From NCBI RefSeq assembly GCF_003755175.1, contig NZ_RKHX01000001.1, forward strand, positions 62,001-126,000: 64,000 nucleotides of DNA. The letters run 5' to 3'. Within the stretch, counting starts at the first letter, position 1, and the number at the start of each line of letters is the position of its first letter. Under the pieces are notes generated by a model that did not search any database, had not been told where the DNA came from, and worked only from the letters and a program-made list of their open reading frames with translations. This document shows, in pieces, positions 47,118-55,065 of this stretch. The translations under genes were made by a program, and so were the position numbers. This stretch comes from Cellulomonas sp. PhB150. GTDB lineage: Bacteria > Actinomycetota > Actinomycetes > Actinomycetales > Cellulomonadaceae.

Positions 47118-48374
47118 GTGCTCACCTGGCCCCTGCCGCATGTCCCGTCGCTCCCCGGCCGGGGTGGACCTGTCCTGGTCCGGGACTCGTCGTCGGGCGA
47201 GCTCGTCGTCGCGGCGCAGGGCGACGTCGCGACCCTGTACGTCTGCGGCATCACGCCCTACGACGCCACCCACATGGGCCACGCCGCCACGTACGTCGCG
47301 TTCGACGTGCTGGGCCGCGCCTGGCGCGACGCCGGCCACGAGGTCCGGTACGCCTCCAACGTCACGGACGTCGACGACCCGCTGCTCGAGCGCGCGACCG
47401 CCACCGGCGTCGACTGGCGCGACCTCGCCGCGGACCAGACCGCGCTGTACGCGCAGGACATGACCGCGCTCGGCGTCATCCCGCCCGGCACGTGGAGCGG
47501 CGTGGTCGAGTCGATCCCCGCGGTGGTCGAGGCCGTCGAGAAGCTGCTCTCCTCCGGTGCCGCGTACCGGGTGACGACGCCCGACGAGGTGGGCGAGGAG
47601 CTCGGCGACGTCTACGCCGACCTGTCGGCCGACCCGGCGTTCGGCGCGGTCGCGGGCCTGGACCCCGCGGCGATGCTCGCCCTGTCGGCGGAGCGCGGGG
47701 GAGACCCCGACCGTCCCGGCAAGCGCGACCCGCTCGACCCGCTGCTGTGGCGGCGCGAGCGCGTCGGGGAGCCGGCGTGGGGCGGCGGCGTGCTCGGCCG
47801 CGGGCGGCCCGGCTGGCACATCGAGTGCGCGGTCATCGCGCGCGACGCGCTCGGCCTGCCGTTCGACGTCGAGGGCGGCGGCTCGGACCTGCTCTTCCCG
47901 CACCACGAGATGAGCACCTCGCACGCGCGCCTGCTCGACTCTGGGCACGGCGCGCGTGTGCACCTGCACGCCGGCATGGTCGGGCTCGAGGGCGAGAAGA
48001 TGAGCAAGTCGCAGGGCAACCTGGTGCTGGTGTCCGCGCTGTTGGCGGCCGGCGTCGACGCGATGGCCATCCGGCTCGCGATCATCGCGCACCGCTACCG
48101 CGACGACTGGGACTGGACCTCGGCCGGGCTCGAGGCGGCGCAGGCACGGCTCGAGCACTGGCGGGCGGCCGTCTCCGGCAACGGCGGCCCCGACGCGACC
48201 GCGCTGCTCGCGGGTGTGCGCGCCGCGGTCGCCGACGACCTCGACACGCCCCGGGCGCTCGCCCTGGTGGACGCGTGGGCCGACGAGAGCCTCGCGGGCA
48301 CGGCCGAGCCCGTCGAGGGCGCACCGGGCGTCGTGGCGCGCCTCATCGACGCGCTCCTCGGCATCCGGATCTGA
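47118..48374 (+). CDS. mshC: Cysteine:GlcN-Ins ligase MshC (mycothiol biosynthesis)
   Basis: The product is 418 aa. It joins cysteine to glucosaminyl-inositol with ATP in mycothiol synthesis. CGITPYDATHMGHAATYV carries the zinc Cys and HIGH-like motif, GWHIECAVIA and PHHEMSTSHA are zinc and substrate segments, and GEKMSKSQGN is the KMSKS-type motif. The length and the CGITPYDATH block separate it from cysteinyl-tRNA synthetase (CysS), which is longer with an anticodon-binding tail. It is evidence that the cell uses mycothiol. Confidence 0.95.
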   Translation: MLTWPLPHVPSLPGRGGPVLVRDSSSGELVVAAQGDVATLYVCGITPYDATHMGHAATYVAFDVLGRAWRDAGHEVRYASNVTDVDDPLLERATATGVDWRDLAADQTALYAQDMTALGVIPPGTWSGVVESIPAVVEAVEKLLSSGAAYRVTTPDEVGEELGDVYADLSADPAFGAVAGLDPAAMLALSAERGGDPDRPGKRDPLDPLLWRRERVGEPAWGGGVLGRGRPGWHIECAVIARDALGLPFDVEGGGSDLLFPHHEMSTSHARLLDSGHGARVHLHAGMVGLEGEKMSKSQGNLVLVSALLAAGVDAMAIRLAIIAHRYRDDWDWTSAGLEAAQARLEHWRAAVSGNGGPDATALLAGVRAAVADDLDTPRALALVDAWADESLAGTAEPVEGAPGVVARLIDALLGIRI

Positions 48375-48378
48375 GCCC

Positions 48379-49233
48379 TCAGCCGCCCGTTCCCGGGTCG
48401 CGCCGACGCAGGTACCGCTCGAACTCCTGCGCGATCGCCTCGCCGCTGGCCTCCGGCAGGTCCGCGGTGTCCTTGGCCTCCTCGAGCTGACGCACGTAGT
48501 CGCCGATCTCGCCGTCCTCACCCGCGAGCTCGTCGACGCCGGCCTGCCACGCGGCCGCCTCGTCGGGCAGCTCGCCGAACGGCACGGGCTCGCCGAGCAG
48601 CTCCTCGAGCCGGCGCAGCACCGCGAGGGTCGCCTTGGGCGAGGGCGGGTGGGCCACGTAGTGCGGCACCGCCGCCCACAGCGACAGGGCGTTCATCCCG
48701 CGGTTCGCGGCCTCGTGCTGCAGGACGCCGACGATGCCCGTGGGGCCCTCGTACGTGTTCGGCTCGAGGCCGAGCAGGCCGCGCAGGTCGGCGTCCTCGC
48801 TCGTCGAGGTCACCGGGATGGGCCGCGTGTGCGGGACGTCGGCGAGCAGCGCACCGATCGTGACGACCGTCCGGACGCCGAGGCTCGCCGCGATGCCGAG
48901 CACCTCGTCGCAGTAGTGCCGCCAGCGCATCGACGGCTCGATCCCGTGCACGAGCACCACCGTGCGACCGCGCGGCGTGGTCGCCACCGCGATGGCGGTC
49001 GTCGGCCACGTGATGCCGCGCGTGCCGTCCGGGCCGGGGCCGACCTGCGGTCGGTTGACCTGGAAGTCGTGGTACTCCTCGGGGTCCAGCTCGTCGACCT
49101 GGTCGGCGCCCCAGGCGTCGTGCAGGTGCTCCAGGGCGTGGGTCGCTGCGGAGCCGGCGTCGTTCCAGCCCTCGAAGGCAGCGAGCAGCACGGTCTCGTC
49201 CGCGGGCAGCTCACCGCCGGTGGTCTCGCTCAT
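48379..49233 (-). CDS. PAC2-family protein
   Basis: The product is 284 aa. It has the proteasome-assembly-chaperone-like (PAC2) fold pattern: an N-terminal strand VLLAAFEGWNDAGSAAT, the segment TVVLVHGIEPSMRWRHYCDEV, GALLADVPHTRPIPVTS, PTGIVGVLQHEAANRGM, WAAVPHYV and a helical C-terminus. Actinobacterial members are widespread and of unproven role. Because this window also encodes a 20S proteasome, an assembly-related role is tempting but not shown, and the gene is some 4 kb from arc. The start follows a TAGGCT box. Confidence 0.9.
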   Translation of the reverse strand: MSETTGGELPADETVLLAAFEGWNDAGSAATHALEHLHDAWGADQVDELDPEEYHDFQVNRPQVGPGPDGTRGITWPTTAIAVATTPRGRTVVLVHGIEPSMRWRHYCDEVLGIAASLGVRTVVTIGALLADVPHTRPIPVTSTSEDADLRGLLGLEPNTYEGPTGIVGVLQHEAANRGMNALSLWAAVPHYVAHPPSPKATLAVLRRLEELLGEPVPFGELPDEAAAWQAGVDELAGEDGEIGDYVRQLEEAKDTADLPEASGEAIAQEFERYLRRRDPGTGG

Positions 49234-49239
49234 CGGGCC

Positions 49240-49245
49240 AGCCTA
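49240..49245 (-). promoter_or_regulatory. Leaderless -10 box (TAGGCT, minus strand)
   Basis: On the minus strand TAGGCT ends 6 nt before the ATG at 49233. Confidence 0.5.
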
Positions 49246-49308
49246 GGCCGGGACGCCGACCGACGACGGTCGACGACACCCGTCGTCCTGTCCGTCCGGC
49301 CCGACTCG

Positions 49309-49314
49309 TAGGAT
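49309..49314 (+). promoter_or_regulatory. Leaderless -10 box (TAGGAT)
   Basis: TAGGAT ends 6 nt before the GTG at 49321. Confidence 0.5.
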
Positions 49315-49320
49315 GACTCG

Positions 49321-49998
49321 GTGCCTCCCACGAACCCTGCGCTCCCCGCCGCCGTCCTCTGGGACATGGACGGCACGCTGATCAACACCGAGCCCCTGTG
49401 GATCGCGGGCGAGACCGAGCTGGTCGCCGCGCACGGCGGCGTGTGGACGCACGAGGACGGGCTCGGCCTGGTCGGGAACCCCATGGCGGTCACGGCCCAG
49501 ACGCTGCACGACCGCGGCGTGGACCTGCCGCTCGACGAGATCGTGGCCTTCCTCAACAGCCGCGTGCGTGCCGGCGTCGCGGCGAGCACACCCTGGCAGC
49601 CCGGCGCTCGCGAGCTGCTCGACGCGCTCGTCGCCGCGGGGGTGCCGATGGCGCTCGTGACGTCGTCCTACCGGGAGCTGTCCGAGCCGTTCGCGGCCGT
49701 GGCCGGCTGCTTCGACGTGGTCGTCAGCGGGGACACGGTCACGCACGCGAAGCCCGACCCCGAGCCGTACCTCTCGGCGGCCGAGCAGCTCGGTGTGCCG
49801 ATCGAGCAGTGCGTCGCGGTCGAGGACTCGCGCGCGGGCATCACGTCGGCCCTGGCCTCCGGTGCGCGCACCGTCGGCGTCGAGGTCTTCCAGCCGGTCG
49901 CACCCCGGCCGGGCCTGCTGCGCGTCGCGGACCTGACCGAGCTGAGCGTCGAGCGCTTCGCCCTGATCGCCGCCGGCGCCCTGCCGACGTCCGTCTGA
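49321..49998 (+). CDS. HAD-superfamily phosphatase/phosphoglucomutase-like hydrolase
   Basis: The product is 225 aa. HAD motif I is LWDMDGTLINTEP (nucleophile Asp), motif II is LVTSSYRE (Thr/Ser), and motifs III/IV are HAKPDPEPYL (Lys) and VAVEDSRAGITSA (Asp). The cap is helical and inserted after motif I (subclass C1, like PGP or beta-phosphoglucomutase). This subgroup cleaves small phosphate esters. The substrate is unknown. Confidence 0.92.
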   Translation: MPPTNPALPAAVLWDMDGTLINTEPLWIAGETELVAAHGGVWTHEDGLGLVGNPMAVTAQTLHDRGVDLPLDEIVAFLNSRVRAGVAASTPWQPGARELLDALVAAGVPMALVTSSYRELSEPFAAVAGCFDVVVSGDTVTHAKPDPEPYLSAAEQLGVPIEQCVAVEDSRAGITSALASGARTVGVEVFQPVAPRPGLLRVADLTELSVERFALIAAGALPTSV

Positions 49999-50026
49999 CG
50001 GCCGCCCCTCCGCCTGAGGCCGCCCG

Positions 50027-50992
50027 TCAGGCGACCTGCGCCACCTGGATGCCTGTGGCGCGTTCGACGGCCCCCTCGGGGATCTCCGGCGGGGTGCCGC
50101 CGAACGCGGGGCACAGCGCCTTGAACGAGCACCAGTCGCACAGCTTGGACGTGCGCGGTCGCCACTCGCCGCTGCGGGCAGTGTCCTGGATACCGGCCCA
50201 GATCGACCGGATGCGTGCCTCGAACGTCACCATCTCGGCCTCGGTCGGCTCGTGCTGCACCACGACGCCGTCGCCGAGGTACTCGAGCTGCAGCCGGCGA
50301 GGCAGGACGCCGCGCGTGCGCCAGATGACGAACGCGTAGAACCGCATCTGGAACAGCGCGGAGCTCTCGAAGCCCGCGCGCGGCGACCGCCCCGTCTTGT
50401 AGTCGACCACCCGCACCCAGCCGTTCGGTGCCACGTCGACGCGGTCGACGATCCCGCGCAGCTGGGGGCCGTCCTCGAGCTCGGTCGAGACCGCCAGCTC
50501 ACGCTCGCGGGGCTCGAGCCGAGTCGGGTCCTCGAGCGTGAAATAGGTGCCCAGCAGGCTCTCGGCGCTCGTGAGCCACTCGGCCAGCGACTCCGCGTCC
50601 GGGAACATCTCGGTGACCTGCGGCGAGTGCTCGCGCAGCTCGTCCCACTGGGACGGGACCAGGCCGTGCGCGGCCTCGAGCGTGCGCTCCGGGGCGGGGA
50701 GGTCGAACAGCCGCTCCAGCACCGAGTGGACCAGGGTCCCGCGAGCGGCGGCGGGGCTCGGCGGCTCGGGCAGCCGGTCGATGACGCGGAAGCGGAACAT
50801 CTGCGGGCACTGCAGGAAGTCGTTCGCGCGGGACGGCGAGAGGCCCGGCTTCGACGGCGGACGGACCGGGGTCGCCTCCGCATCCACGGTCGCATCCACG
50901 GTCGCGTCCGCGATCGCGTCGTCGACGGCCTCCTCCACGACGTCGTCGACGGCGGTCTCGGCGACGGGGATCTCCTCCTGCTGCTGGCTCAC
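50027..50992 (-). CDS. RecB-like PD-(D/E)xK nuclease with 4Fe-4S cysteines
   Basis: The product is 321 aa. The start at 50992 is set by a TACTGT box 7 nt upstream; an extension to 51028 would enter the neighbouring promoter. An Ala/Val/Asp-rich N-terminal stretch (about 1-55) precedes a nuclease domain: KPGLSPSRANDFLQCPQMFR, GTLVHSVLERLF, GIVDRVDVAPNG and VVDYKTGRSP supply His, Asp and the DYK catalytic set. Cys in FLQCPQ plus CDWCSFKALC form the Cys(x)n-C-x2-C-x5-C cluster site of AddB-type nucleases. No helicase domain is present. Confidence 0.88.
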   Translation of the reverse strand: MSQQQEEIPVAETAVDDVVEEAVDDAIADATVDATVDAEATPVRPPSKPGLSPSRANDFLQCPQMFRFRVIDRLPEPPSPAAARGTLVHSVLERLFDLPAPERTLEAAHGLVPSQWDELREHSPQVTEMFPDAESLAEWLTSAESLLGTYFTLEDPTRLEPRERELAVSTELEDGPQLRGIVDRVDVAPNGWVRVVDYKTGRSPRAGFESSALFQMRFYAFVIWRTRGVLPRRLQLEYLGDGVVVQHEPTEAEMVTFEARIRSIWAGIQDTARSGEWRPRTSKLCDWCSFKALCPAFGGTPPEIPEGAVERATGIQVAQVA

Positions 50993-50999
50993 ACGACGA

Positions 51000-51005
51000 A
51001 CAGTA
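51000..51005 (-). promoter_or_regulatory. Leaderless -10 box (TACTGT, minus strand)
   Basis: TACTGT on the minus strand ends 7 nt before the GTG at 50992. It faces the divergent box at 51030-51035. Confidence 0.45.
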
Positions 51006-51029
51006 GGCGGACCCACCCACACGGCCACC

Positions 51030-51035
51030 TACGCT
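51030..51035 (+). promoter_or_regulatory. Leaderless -10 box (TACGCT)
   Basis: TACGCT ends 6 nt before the ATG at 51042. Confidence 0.55.
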
Positions 51036-51041
51036 GGGCCG

Positions 51042-52175
51042 ATGAGCACCCCCCGACCCTCGCCGCCCCGCACGAGGGGCTGGGTGGTCGGCCACGTCGT
51101 CGGCGCTCCGATCATCCTGGCGCCGAGCTGGCTGGTCGCGGCCCTCGTCCTGACGCTCGTGTTCGCCCCGAGCGTGCGCGCGCGGTCGGGCGAGTCCGGT
51201 CCCGCGGTGTACCTGGTCGCGCTGGCGTTCGTCGTCCTGCTGTTCGGGTCGGTGCTCGTGCACGAGCTCGCCCACGGCCTGGTGGCTCGCGCACGGGGCC
51301 AGCAGCCGCACGAGTTCGTCCTGACCCTGTGGGGCGGGCACACCTCGTTCGGCGGTGCGGCGCCGACCCCCGCCACCAGCGCGCTCGTCGCGGCCGTGGG
51401 ACCGCTGGCCAACCTCGTCCTCGCCGCAGGCTTCCTCGTCGCGGCGCGAGGCGTCGACGAGTGGTCGATCGGCGGCCTGCTGCTCTACTCGGGCGCCATC
51501 TCCAACGGCTTCGTCGCGGTGTTCAACCTCATCCCCGGCCTGCCCCTGGACGGCGGCCGCGTGCTCGAGGCGGCGGTGTGGGCCGTCACGAAGAACCGGC
51601 ACACGGGCACCGTCGCCGCCGGGTGGAGCGGGCGCGTGGTCGCGGTCCTGCTGTTCGCGTGGGCGCTGGTGTGGCCGCTCGTGCAGGGCGTGCAGCCGGA
51701 CCTGGTCAACGTCGTGTGGACCGTGTTCATCGCCGCGTTCCTCTGGGCCGGCGCGACCGCCTCGGTGCGCAGCGGGCGCACGCAACGCGCCGTGCACGGC
51801 CTGACGGTCCAGGCCGTCGCGAGCCCGGCCGTCGGCGTGCCCTACACGGACTCCGTCGCGCACGCGGGCGCGACGGCCGCTGCGGTCGGCGCGCACGAGG
51901 TCGTGCTGCTGTCGCCCGACGGGCGTCCCGCGGCGTACGTCGACCGAGCCGCTGCCGCGGCCGTGCCCGCCGAGGTCGCGGGCACGACGCCGGTGACGTC
52001 GGTCGCCGTCACGCTGCCGTTCGGAGCGGTCGTCGACGGCTCGCTGGCCGGCGGCCCGCTGATCGCGGCCCTGAGCGAGGCGACCCGCACGTCGCCGGTC
52101 GTCGCGGCGATGGTCGACGGACGCGTCGTCGGCCTCATCCGGGCGGCGGACGTCGTCGCCGCCATCCGCGCCTGA
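51042..52175 (+). CDS. Site-2-protease (M50) family membrane metallopeptidase with CBS-like tail
   Basis: The product is 377 aa. The intramembrane zinc motif HELAHG is at residues 74-79 (VHELAHGLVA), and the second site NLIPGLPLDGGRVLE lies near residues 161-175, with its Asp as third ligand. About six transmembrane helices cover residues 20-245. The C-terminus (about 255-377) is soluble and CBS-like (VVLLSPDGRPAAYVDR, GRVVGLIRAADVVAAI). CBS-containing S2P proteins are thought to be regulated by nucleotides. Candidate substrates, such as anti-sigma factors, are not in the window. Confidence 0.92.
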   Translation: MSTPRPSPPRTRGWVVGHVVGAPIILAPSWLVAALVLTLVFAPSVRARSGESGPAVYLVALAFVVLLFGSVLVHELAHGLVARARGQQPHEFVLTLWGGHTSFGGAAPTPATSALVAAVGPLANLVLAAGFLVAARGVDEWSIGGLLLYSGAISNGFVAVFNLIPGLPLDGGRVLEAAVWAVTKNRHTGTVAAGWSGRVVAVLLFAWALVWPLVQGVQPDLVNVVWTVFIAAFLWAGATASVRSGRTQRAVHGLTVQAVASPAVGVPYTDSVAHAGATAAAVGAHEVVLLSPDGRPAAYVDRAAAAAVPAEVAGTTPVTSVAVTLPFGAVVDGSLAGGPLIAALSEATRTSPVVAAMVDGRVVGLIRAADVVAAIRA

Positions 52176-52217
52176 CCTCACCGCGGTCCGAGGGCACCGG
52201 CCCACCTGGCCGGCGCC

Positions 52218-52223
52218 TAGACT
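52218..52223 (+). promoter_or_regulatory. Leaderless -10 box (TAGACT)
   Basis: TAGACT ends 8 nt before the GTG at 52232. Confidence 0.4.
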
Positions 52224-52231
52224 CGTCGCCC

Positions 52232-53263
52232 GTGACCCACGACGAGACGCCCACGCCCGCCGGACCCACGGGACCGACGGGGGCCACCCGACGCCGCGGG
52301 CTCCTCCGCGTGGGTGACCGCGTGCAGCTGACTGACCCCCGCGGCCGGCTGAACACCATCACGCTGGCCGAGGGCGAGTCCTTCCACACCCACCGCGGCT
52401 ACTTCCGCCACGACTACCTCATCGGGCAGCCCGAGGGCACGGTGGTGCGCAACTCCGGCGGCATCGAGTACCTGGCGCTGCGCCCGCTGCTCGCTGACTA
52501 CGTGCTGTCCATGCCGCGCGGCGCCGCGGTGGTCTACCCCAAGGACGCCGGCCAGATCGTCACGATGGCCGACATCTACCCCGGCGCGCGCGTCATCGAG
52601 GCAGGCGTCGGGTCCGGCGCGCTGACGATGTCGCTCCTGCGGGCCGTCGGCGACGGTGGGTCGGTGCACTCCATCGAGCGGCGCGAGGACTTCGCGGCGA
52701 TCGCGCGCGGCAACGTCGAGGACTTCTTCGGCGGCCCGCACCCGGCGTGGGAGCTGTCGATCGGCGACCTGGCCGACGTGCTGCCGACCGTGGCCGAGCC
52801 CGGCACGGTGGACCGCGTGGTGCTGGACATGCTCGCGCCGTGGGAGAACGTCGACGTCGTGGCCGGTGCGCTCGCGCCCGGCGGCGTGCTGGTCTGCTAC
52901 GTCGCGACCACCACCCAGCTGTCCCGGCTGGCGGAGGACGTGCGCGCAGACGGCCGCTACACCGAGCCGCAGGCGTGGGAGTCGATGGTGCGCGGCTGGC
53001 ACCTCGAGGGCCTTGCCGTGCGGCCCGAGCACCGGATGATCGGCCACACGGGCTTCCTGCTGACCACGCGCCGACTGGCCGACGGGGTCGACGCCCCGCT
53101 GCGTCGTCGTCGGCCCGCCAAGGGCGCGTACCCCGTGGCTCCCGACGGAGCGCCCGTGGACGACGCCGAGCTGTGGACGCCCGAGGCCCTCGGCGAGCGC
53201 GAGGTCTCCGACAAGAAGATCCGCAAGGTCCGGCGCGACATCGAGGCGCGCCCCGAGCTCTGA
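52232..53263 (+). CDS. trmI: tRNA (adenine58-N1)-methyltransferase TrmI
   Basis: The product is 343 aa. TrmI forms a tetramer and methylates A58 in the T loop of tRNAs. The signature region GSFHTHRGY-like (ESFHTHRGYFRHDYLIG), PLLADYVLSMPRGAAVVYPK, the SAM motif I VIEAGVGSGALTMSLL, and MLAPWENVDV are as in the family. Actinobacterial trmI is often next to the recB-like and arc/mpa genes, as seen here. The start is the GTG at 52232, set by the -10 box. The N-terminal 20 residues are Pro/Thr/Gly-rich. Confidence 0.94.
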   Translation: MTHDETPTPAGPTGPTGATRRRGLLRVGDRVQLTDPRGRLNTITLAEGESFHTHRGYFRHDYLIGQPEGTVVRNSGGIEYLALRPLLADYVLSMPRGAAVVYPKDAGQIVTMADIYPGARVIEAGVGSGALTMSLLRAVGDGGSVHSIERREDFAAIARGNVEDFFGGPHPAWELSIGDLADVLPTVAEPGTVDRVVLDMLAPWENVDVVAGALAPGGVLVCYVATTTQLSRLAEDVRADGRYTEPQAWESMVRGWHLEGLAVRPEHRMIGHTGFLLTTRRLADGVDAPLRRRRPAKGAYPVAPDGAPVDDAELWTPEALGEREVSDKKIRKVRRDIEARPEL

Positions 53264-53320
53264 CGTCACGGTCCGGACACAAACGCGTGCGGCACAGGTC
53301 CCATGTTTGACTTGCATGGT

Positions 53321-53326
53321 TAGGGT
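53321..53326 (+). promoter_or_regulatory. -10 box upstream of arc (TAGGGT)
   Basis: TAGGGT lies 31 nt before the arc ATG at 53357, whose ribosome site GGACGGAGG follows. This mRNA is therefore leadered, unlike that of dop. No -35 is clear at 17 nt. Confidence 0.35.
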
Positions 53327-53356
53327 GCAAGACCTGCAACGGGACGGAGGCCTTCC

Positions 53357-54988
53357 ATGACCGAATCCACGCCCGGCCGAGAGCTGCACCGCGAGCTCGC
53401 GGTGCTTGCTGCCAAGAACGAACGGCTCAGCGACGCGCTGCTGGCTGCGCGCGAGCAGATCGTCGAGCTCAAGCGGCAGGTCGACGACCTGGCCAAGCCC
53501 CCGGGGACCTACGCCACGTTCCTCACGTCGCGCGAGGACGGCTCGGTCGACATCGTCTCCGCGGGTCGCAAGATGCACGTCGGCGCGAGCCCGACGCTCG
53601 ACGTCGCGCGGCTCCGCCCGGGCCAGGAGGTCATGCTCAACGAGGCCCTCACGGTCGTCGAGGCCGGCGGGTACGAGAAGGTCGGCGAGATCGTCACGGT
53701 CAAGGAGATGCTCGACGAGGACCGCGCGCTCGTCGTCGGGCGCGGGGACGAGGAGCGCGTCGTGCGCTTCGCCGGTCAGGTCCACGACCGTGGCGTGCGC
53801 GTCGGCGACGCGCTGACCATCGACTCGCGCAGCGGCTTCGTGTTCGAGGTCATCCCGCGCGCCGAGGTCGAGGACCTCGTGCTCGAAGAGGTGCCGGACA
53901 TCCAGTACGAGGACATCGGTGGGCTCGGCCCGCAGATCGAGGCGATCCGCGACGCCGTCGAGCTGCCGTTCCTGCACCCGGAGCTGTTCCGCGAGCACGG
54001 GCTCAAGCCGCCGAAGGGCGTGCTGCTGTACGGCCCGCCGGGGTGCGGCAAGACGCTCATCGCCAAGGCCGTCGCGCACTCGCTCGCGGCCACCGCGGCC
54101 GCGGCCCGTGGCGACGACGCGGCCGACGTGCGCAGCTTCTTCCTCAACGTCAAGGGTCCCGAGCTGCTCAACAAGTACGTCGGCGAGACCGAGCGGCACA
54201 TCCGCCTGATCTTCGCCCGTGCCCGCGAGAAGGCGTCGCAGGGGCACCCGGTCGTCGTGTTCTTCGACGAGATGGAGTCGCTGTTCCGCACGCGCGGGAC
54301 CGGTGTCTCCAGCGACGTCGAGACGACCATCGTGCCGCAGCTGCTCGCCGAGATCGACGGCGTCGAGCGGCTCGAGAACGTCATCGTGATCGGCGCCTCG
54401 AACCGCGAGGACATGATCGACCCGGCCATCCTGCGGCCCGGCCGCCTGGACGTGAAGATCAAGATCGAGCGGCCGGACGCCGAGGGCGCGCGCGAGATCT
54501 TCGGCAAGTACCTCACGCCCGACCTGCCGATCCACGGCGACGACATCGCGGAGAACGGCGGCTCGGCGGTCGCGGCCGTCGAGGCGATGGTCACGCGGGT
54601 GGTCGAGCGGATGTACACCGAGAGCGAGGAGAACCGCTTCCTCGAGGTGACCTACGCGAGCGGCGACAAGGAGGTCCTGTACTTCAAGGACTTCAACTCG
54701 GGCGCGATGATCCAGAACGTCGTCGACCGGGCCAAGAAGTCCGCGATCAAGGACCTGCTCGCCACCGGCCAGCGCGGCATCCGCGTCGACCACCTGCTGA
54801 CGGCGTGCGTGGACGAGTTCAAGGAGAACGAGGACCTGCCCAACACCACCAACCCCGACGACTGGGCGCGCATCTCCGGCAAGAAGGGGGAGCGCATCGT
54901 GTTCATCCGCACGATCGTCCAGGGCAAGAAGGGCACGGAGGGCTCGCGCACGATCGAGAACGTGACGAGCACGGGCCAGTACCTCTAG
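53357..54988 (+). CDS. arc: Proteasome-associated AAA ATPase Arc/Mpa
   Basis: The product is 543 aa. This hexameric unfoldase recognises Pup on substrates through its coiled coils and threads them into the 20S core. An N-terminal coiled coil (about 8-48) is followed by a tandem OB domain (about 55-180), Walker A GPPGCGKT near residues 225-232, Walker [11 protein letters not shown] near 300, and GASNRED with an Arg-finger region. The C-terminus ends in GQYL, the motif that docks into the alpha ring and opens the gate. GGACGGAGG precedes the ATG. A terminator follows the gene. Confidence 0.97.
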   Translation: MTESTPGRELHRELAVLAAKNERLSDALLAAREQIVELKRQVDDLAKPPGTYATFLTSREDGSVDIVSAGRKMHVGASPTLDVARLRPGQEVMLNEALTVVEAGGYEKVGEIVTVKEMLDEDRALVVGRGDEERVVRFAGQVHDRGVRVGDALTIDSRSGFVFEVIPRAEVEDLVLEEVPDIQYEDIGGLGPQIEAIRDAVELPFLHPELFREHGLKPPKGVLLYGPPGCGKTLIAKAVAHSLAATAAAARGDDAADVRSFFLNVKGPELLNKYVGETERHIRLIFARAREKASQGHPVVVFFDEMESLFRTRGTGVSSDVETTIVPQLLAEIDGVERLENVIVIGASNREDMIDPAILRPGRLDVKIKIERPDAEGAREIFGKYLTPDLPIHGDDIAENGGSAVAAVEAMVTRVVERMYTESEENRFLEVTYASGDKEVLYFKDFNSGAMIQNVVDRAKKSAIKDLLATGQRGIRVDHLLTACVDEFKENEDLPNTTNPDDWARISGKKGERIVFIRTIVQGKKGTEGSRTIENVTSTGQYL

Positions 54989-55001
54989 GTCTGTTTGCGA
55001 C

Positions 55002-55033
55002 GAGCGGGCGTCCCGAGCACGGGACGCCCGCTC
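55002..55033 (+). terminator. Terminator between arc and dop
   Basis: A perfect 13-bp stem (55002-55014 with 55021-55033) has a 6-nt loop. With one mismatch, four more pairs extend it at the base. It lies 13 nt after the arc stop codon. Confidence 0.8.
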
Positions 55034-55053
55034 ATCGCTTCCACGGCGCGGCC

Positions 55054-55059
55054 TAGGGT
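55054..55059 (+). promoter_or_regulatory. Leaderless -10 box of dop (TAGGGT)
   Basis: TAGGGT ends 6 nt before the GTG at 55066, giving the dop-pup-prcBA block its own start. Confidence 0.55.
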
Positions 55060-55065
55060 GTGGGC

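Noticed and set aside
47118-48374. Call as cysteinyl-tRNA synthetase
   Set aside because: The protein is too short for CysS, lacks the anticodon-binding tail and has the MshC-type CGITPYDATH block.
53307-53326. TTGACT followed by TAGGGT before arc as a -35/-10 pair
   Set aside because: The spacer is only 8 nt, too short for a normal promoter; only the TAGGGT is kept as a candidate.
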